21,040 nt of DNA from Bacteroidota bacterium (GTDB lineage: Bacteria > Bacteroidota > Ignavibacteria > SZUA-365): contig JAEYUG010000051.1 of the NCBI GenBank assembly GCA_023432805.1, forward strand, positions 1-21,040. Direction: 5' to 3'. Of the stretch, positions 18,651-21,040 are shown one piece after another. Position 1 is the stretch's first letter, and the number at the start of each line of letters is the position of its first letter. The notes beneath the pieces are model-generated. The model did not search any database. It saw only the letters and a list, made by a program, of their open reading frames with translations, and was not told the origin of the DNA. The position numbers and the translations under genes are program-made.

Positions 18651-21040
18651 CTACGGCAGCACGGTGATGCGCTGCATCCGCTGCACGACGCGGCCGCTAT
18701 TGGCAGCGTCGTGCACGAGCAGGCGCAGGTGATACACGCCGGCAGGCAACGCGTGCGAGGGCGGAAGCACCGCGCTGTGCCGCCCGCCAACCATGCTGCC
18801 TGCGGCGAGTATGGCGACGCGTCGTCCGAGTGCGTCGTGCACGGCGAGGTCAACCGTGTGCACACCGCGCTCTGGAAGCGTGAAGCCGACGACGGCGCCG
18901 TCGCCTGCACGCACGGGATGCGGGTATGCACCGTCGAGCGTGAGGTCGGTCGCAACCGCATCGAGCAGGGCCGCCGAGGTCACGATCGGAAACATCGCGC
19001 TGTCGGCGAGCAGGAAGGCACGACTCTGTCCCGCCTGCAGCGCGAATGACAGGCGCGCGAGATCCGCGCCACGCACGGCCCAGGTCGTGTCGCAGAGCAG
19101 GTCGTTGAGGTAGTAGATGCGCTGGGGATCGAGTGCATTCGAGAGCATCAGATCCGAAGCTCCGATGTTCAGCTGCACCTCGCTCGCGGTCGTGCGGAAG
19201 CTCGCCGCGCAGATGATGTTCGCGTCGGTCGAGGGACGCAGGTACGCGTACACGGCGCTCGTCGCGTGCTGCAGCTGGCGGATGCGCGGTGAGCGCAGTG
19301 CCGGCTGCTCGCGCCGCACGCGTGCCAGCCGCGTGTACCAGGGCAGCAGCAGCGTGCGATCGGCGTTGTTGAAGTCAATCGTGTTGCGACGACCCTTCCA
19401 GCCGACCTCCTGTCCGGCGTAGAGCATCGGCATACCGGGTGCCGTGAACATCACCGCGGCCGCGCTCATCGTGCGCGCAACGCTCGAGGTGAACACCTGC
19501 GCGATGCGGTCTTCGTCGTGATTCTCCAGAAAGCGCATGTACGAGGCGTGCGTGCCCGTGTGAAAATTGTAGTCGAGGTTCGGAGAGTAGTTCGATGTGC
19601 GCGCGTGCAGGTTGCCGACATCGCCCGCGTTCATCGTCGTCTTCATCTGCCCGAACCAGCTCCAGTCGTAGGCCGCGTCACAGGCACCCCCGCCGTCGGC
19701 GTAGTTCACTTCGCTGCCGGGACCCGTCCCATCGGTCTCACCCAGAATCAGCGCCTCGGGTTTGATCCGCTTCATCTCTTCGCGGAAAGGTCGCCACCAG
19801 GTCTTCTCGCCGTAGCGGTTCTGCGGACCCCAGTACACGTCGAGCCGGTATCCGTCGGCGCGCATGTCGCGCAACCAGTAGCGGAACACGTCGAGCATCT
19901 CCTCGCGCGCACCGCGCGATTCGTAATTGATGTTCGCGAGACTCCAGTTCGTGTAGCGCGCGTAGAGCGGATACCCGTTGACGCTGAGCACGGACTGTCC
20001 CAGTCCGCGATCGCCCCCGAGCACGCGTGTCTCGATGAAACCGCGGTAGATGCTGTAGTCCTTCCACAGCGAAATGTCCTTCACCCACGGATGCTCACCC
20101 GACGTATGGTTCGGCGTCATGTCGACGATCACGCGCAGACCTTGCGCATGTGCCGCATCCATCAGCCGCAGGAAGTCCGCATTCGTGCCGAGCGACTCGT
20201 CGACCGTGTAGAAGTCGACGATGTTGTAGCCGCCGTTCATGTCGTTGATCGCACCGGGATTGTCCATCACCGGCGTCAGCCACAGCACCGTCACGCCGAG
20301 GTCCCGCAGGTACGGCAGCCGGTCGATGATGCCCTGCAGCGTGCCCGACGGTGAGAACGCGGGTGGGAAGATCTCATAGACGATCGCATCCTTCACCCAC
20401 TGCGGGTTGTCGTTGAGGGATGCCATCTCCGACGTCGCATCGTCGTGCACACGGAAGAATCCGCGCACGACGCCCGTCCGTTGGGAAGCATCCGTCGCCT
20501 CGAGCCGCATGAAATATTCGCCCGGCTGTGGTGAGGCGAACGAAATCGCCGCACCGCTCTGCGCGATCGCGAGTGGGAAGGGATTCAGGCTGTCTTCCGA
20601 ATACCACATGTACGTGAGCGCATCGCCATCGGGATCGGTGCTCGCGAAGGCGTTGAGGTCGATGCGGTTCGGTGTCGAACCGAATTGGATCACAGGACGC
20701 GGGGTGTGGTCCACGATGCGATGTAGCACGATCGGGTCCGTCGTGATCGGCTTCCCCTCGCGCTCGCCGGCAGCACGCAGGTGGTTGTCGCCCTCGCCGA
20801 GCGCAACCTCCGCGCTGAACGTCGAGCCATTGAAGGTCACGGGCCAGAGACGTCCTCCTTCCCCCTGTATCACGATGCCGGTGATTGCCTGGGAGGTGGT
20901 GCTGCCGTGCACGGTCACCACGGAGTCGTGGACGCGGGCGTTGCTGCGCGTGAGCCATTGCAGGGGAGAGCCCTTGACGGTGATGCGTGTGGAGTCGCGA
21001 GAGCTCGCACCGCTGCTCTCGTAGCCCAGCACGGTGATGA
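18651..21040 (-). CDS. Secreted GH13 alpha-amylase-family protein with T9SS tail (5' end outside window)
   Basis: The frame is open to the right edge; the GTG at 21032 lies mid-domain (ITVLGYESSG), so the gene is partial at its 5' end. Counting from that GTG, a beta-sandwich lies at about 15-105. A PKD-like domain follows at about 108-197 (NAFASTDPDGDALTYMWY), then the GH13 barrel at about 208-585. All key sites are present: region I DMTPNHT (304-310), nucleophile D398 in YRLDVY, acid/base E432 in LGETDG and D506 in ENHDED. GYNIVDFYTVDESLGT is also typical. A beta domain follows, then a T9SS type A-like tail from about 697 (DGAYPHPVRAGDGAVVGFTLP, LPAGVYHLRL). It likely cleaves alpha-glucans at the cell surface. 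Substrate specificity cannot be read. Confidence 0.93.
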   Translation of the reverse strand, partial: ITVLGYESSGASSRDSTRITVKGSPLQWLTRSNARVHDSVVTVHGSTTSQAITGIVIQGEGGRLWPVTFNGSTFSAEVALGEGDNHLRAAGEREGKPITTDPIVLHRIVDHTPRPVIQFGSTPNRIDLNAFASTDPDGDALTYMWYSEDSLNPFPLAIAQSGAAISFASPQPGEYFMRLEATDASQRTGVVRGFFRVHDDATSEMASLNDNPQWVKDAIVYEIFPPAFSPSGTLQGIIDRLPYLRDLGVTVLWLTPVMDNPGAINDMNGGYNIVDFYTVDESLGTNADFLRLMDAAHAQGLRVIVDMTPNHTSGEHPWVKDISLWKDYSIYRGFIETRVLGGDRGLGQSVLSVNGYPLYARYTNWSLANINYESRGAREEMLDVFRYWLRDMRADGYRLDVYWGPQNRYGEKTWWRPFREEMKRIKPEALILGETDGTGPGSEVNYADGGGACDAAYDWSWFGQMKTTMNAGDVGNLHARTSNYSPNLDYNFHTGTHASYMRFLENHDEDRIAQVFTSSVARTMSAAAVMFTAPGMPMLYAGQEVGWKGRRNTIDFNNADRTLLLPWYTRLARVRREQPALRSPRIRQLQHATSAVYAYLRPSTDANIICAASFRTTASEVQLNIGASDLMLSNALDPQRIYYLNDLLCDTTWAVRGADLARLSFALQAGQSRAFLLADSAMFPIVTSAALLDAVATDLTLDGAYPHPVRAGDGAVVGFTLPERGVHTVDLAVHDALGRRVAILAAGSMVGGRHSAVLPPSHALPAGVYHLRLLVHDAANSGRVVQRMQRITVLP

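Overview
The window looks like a chromosomal segment of a member of the Bacteroidota/Chlorobiota side of the FCB group; Kapabacteria- or Ignavibacteria-like is my best guess. Two large secreted proteins end in type IX secretion (T9SS) sorting domains. Asp-box (BNR) proteins are abundant, Shine-Dalgarno signals are mostly weak, and at least one promoter carries the Bacteroidota-type TAnnTTTG element. No rRNA or complete marker set is present, so the lineage is inference.

Bases 1-4138 look like the end of an integrated mobile region. They are visibly more AT-rich than the rest, and bases 2221-2320 contain only 28 G/C by hand count. The contents are the N-terminal part of an ISL3-family transposase running off the left edge, a small tandem-HTH protein, the 'mobile mystery protein' A/B pair (XRE regulator plus Fic-domain protein), and a tyrosine recombinase with a good sigma70-type promoter. 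The 350 bp between the integrase and the next gene carry a cluster of TTGCATCA/TGATGCAA motifs in both orientations, including a perfect 14-bp direct repeat, which look like recombinase or regulator binding sites. The region stops at tRNA-Arg(CCT), 4139-4212, after which composition becomes GC-rich core chromosome.

Bases 4213-11868: a tRNA terminator; a leftward outer-membrane beta-barrel gene; rightward proS, with a canonical promoter and a palindrome at its predicted start site; a strong terminator between convergent genes; and a leftward operon of a 923-residue Asp-box/T9SS secreted protein, carA, and a small exported coiled-coil protein that overlaps carA by ATGA.

Bases 12025-16091: a second leftward operon, murA, a 337-residue Asp-box protein and a 595-residue exported protein of unknown function, each separated by a single base. 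A divergent promoter region (16092-16239) separates it from a rightward pair: a two-helix membrane/coiled-coil protein and an acyl-CoA carboxylase carboxyltransferase (PccB/MmdA type). A convergent GH13 alpha-amylase-like secreted protein with a PKD-like domain and a T9SS tail runs off the right edge.

Functionally, the core part mixes housekeeping enzymes (ProS, CarA, MurA, acyl-CoA carboxylase) with exported repeat proteins in shared transcription units. The island part supplies mobility and a Fic/regulator pair with toxin-antitoxin-like layout. I found no CRISPR array, rRNA or clear riboswitch.
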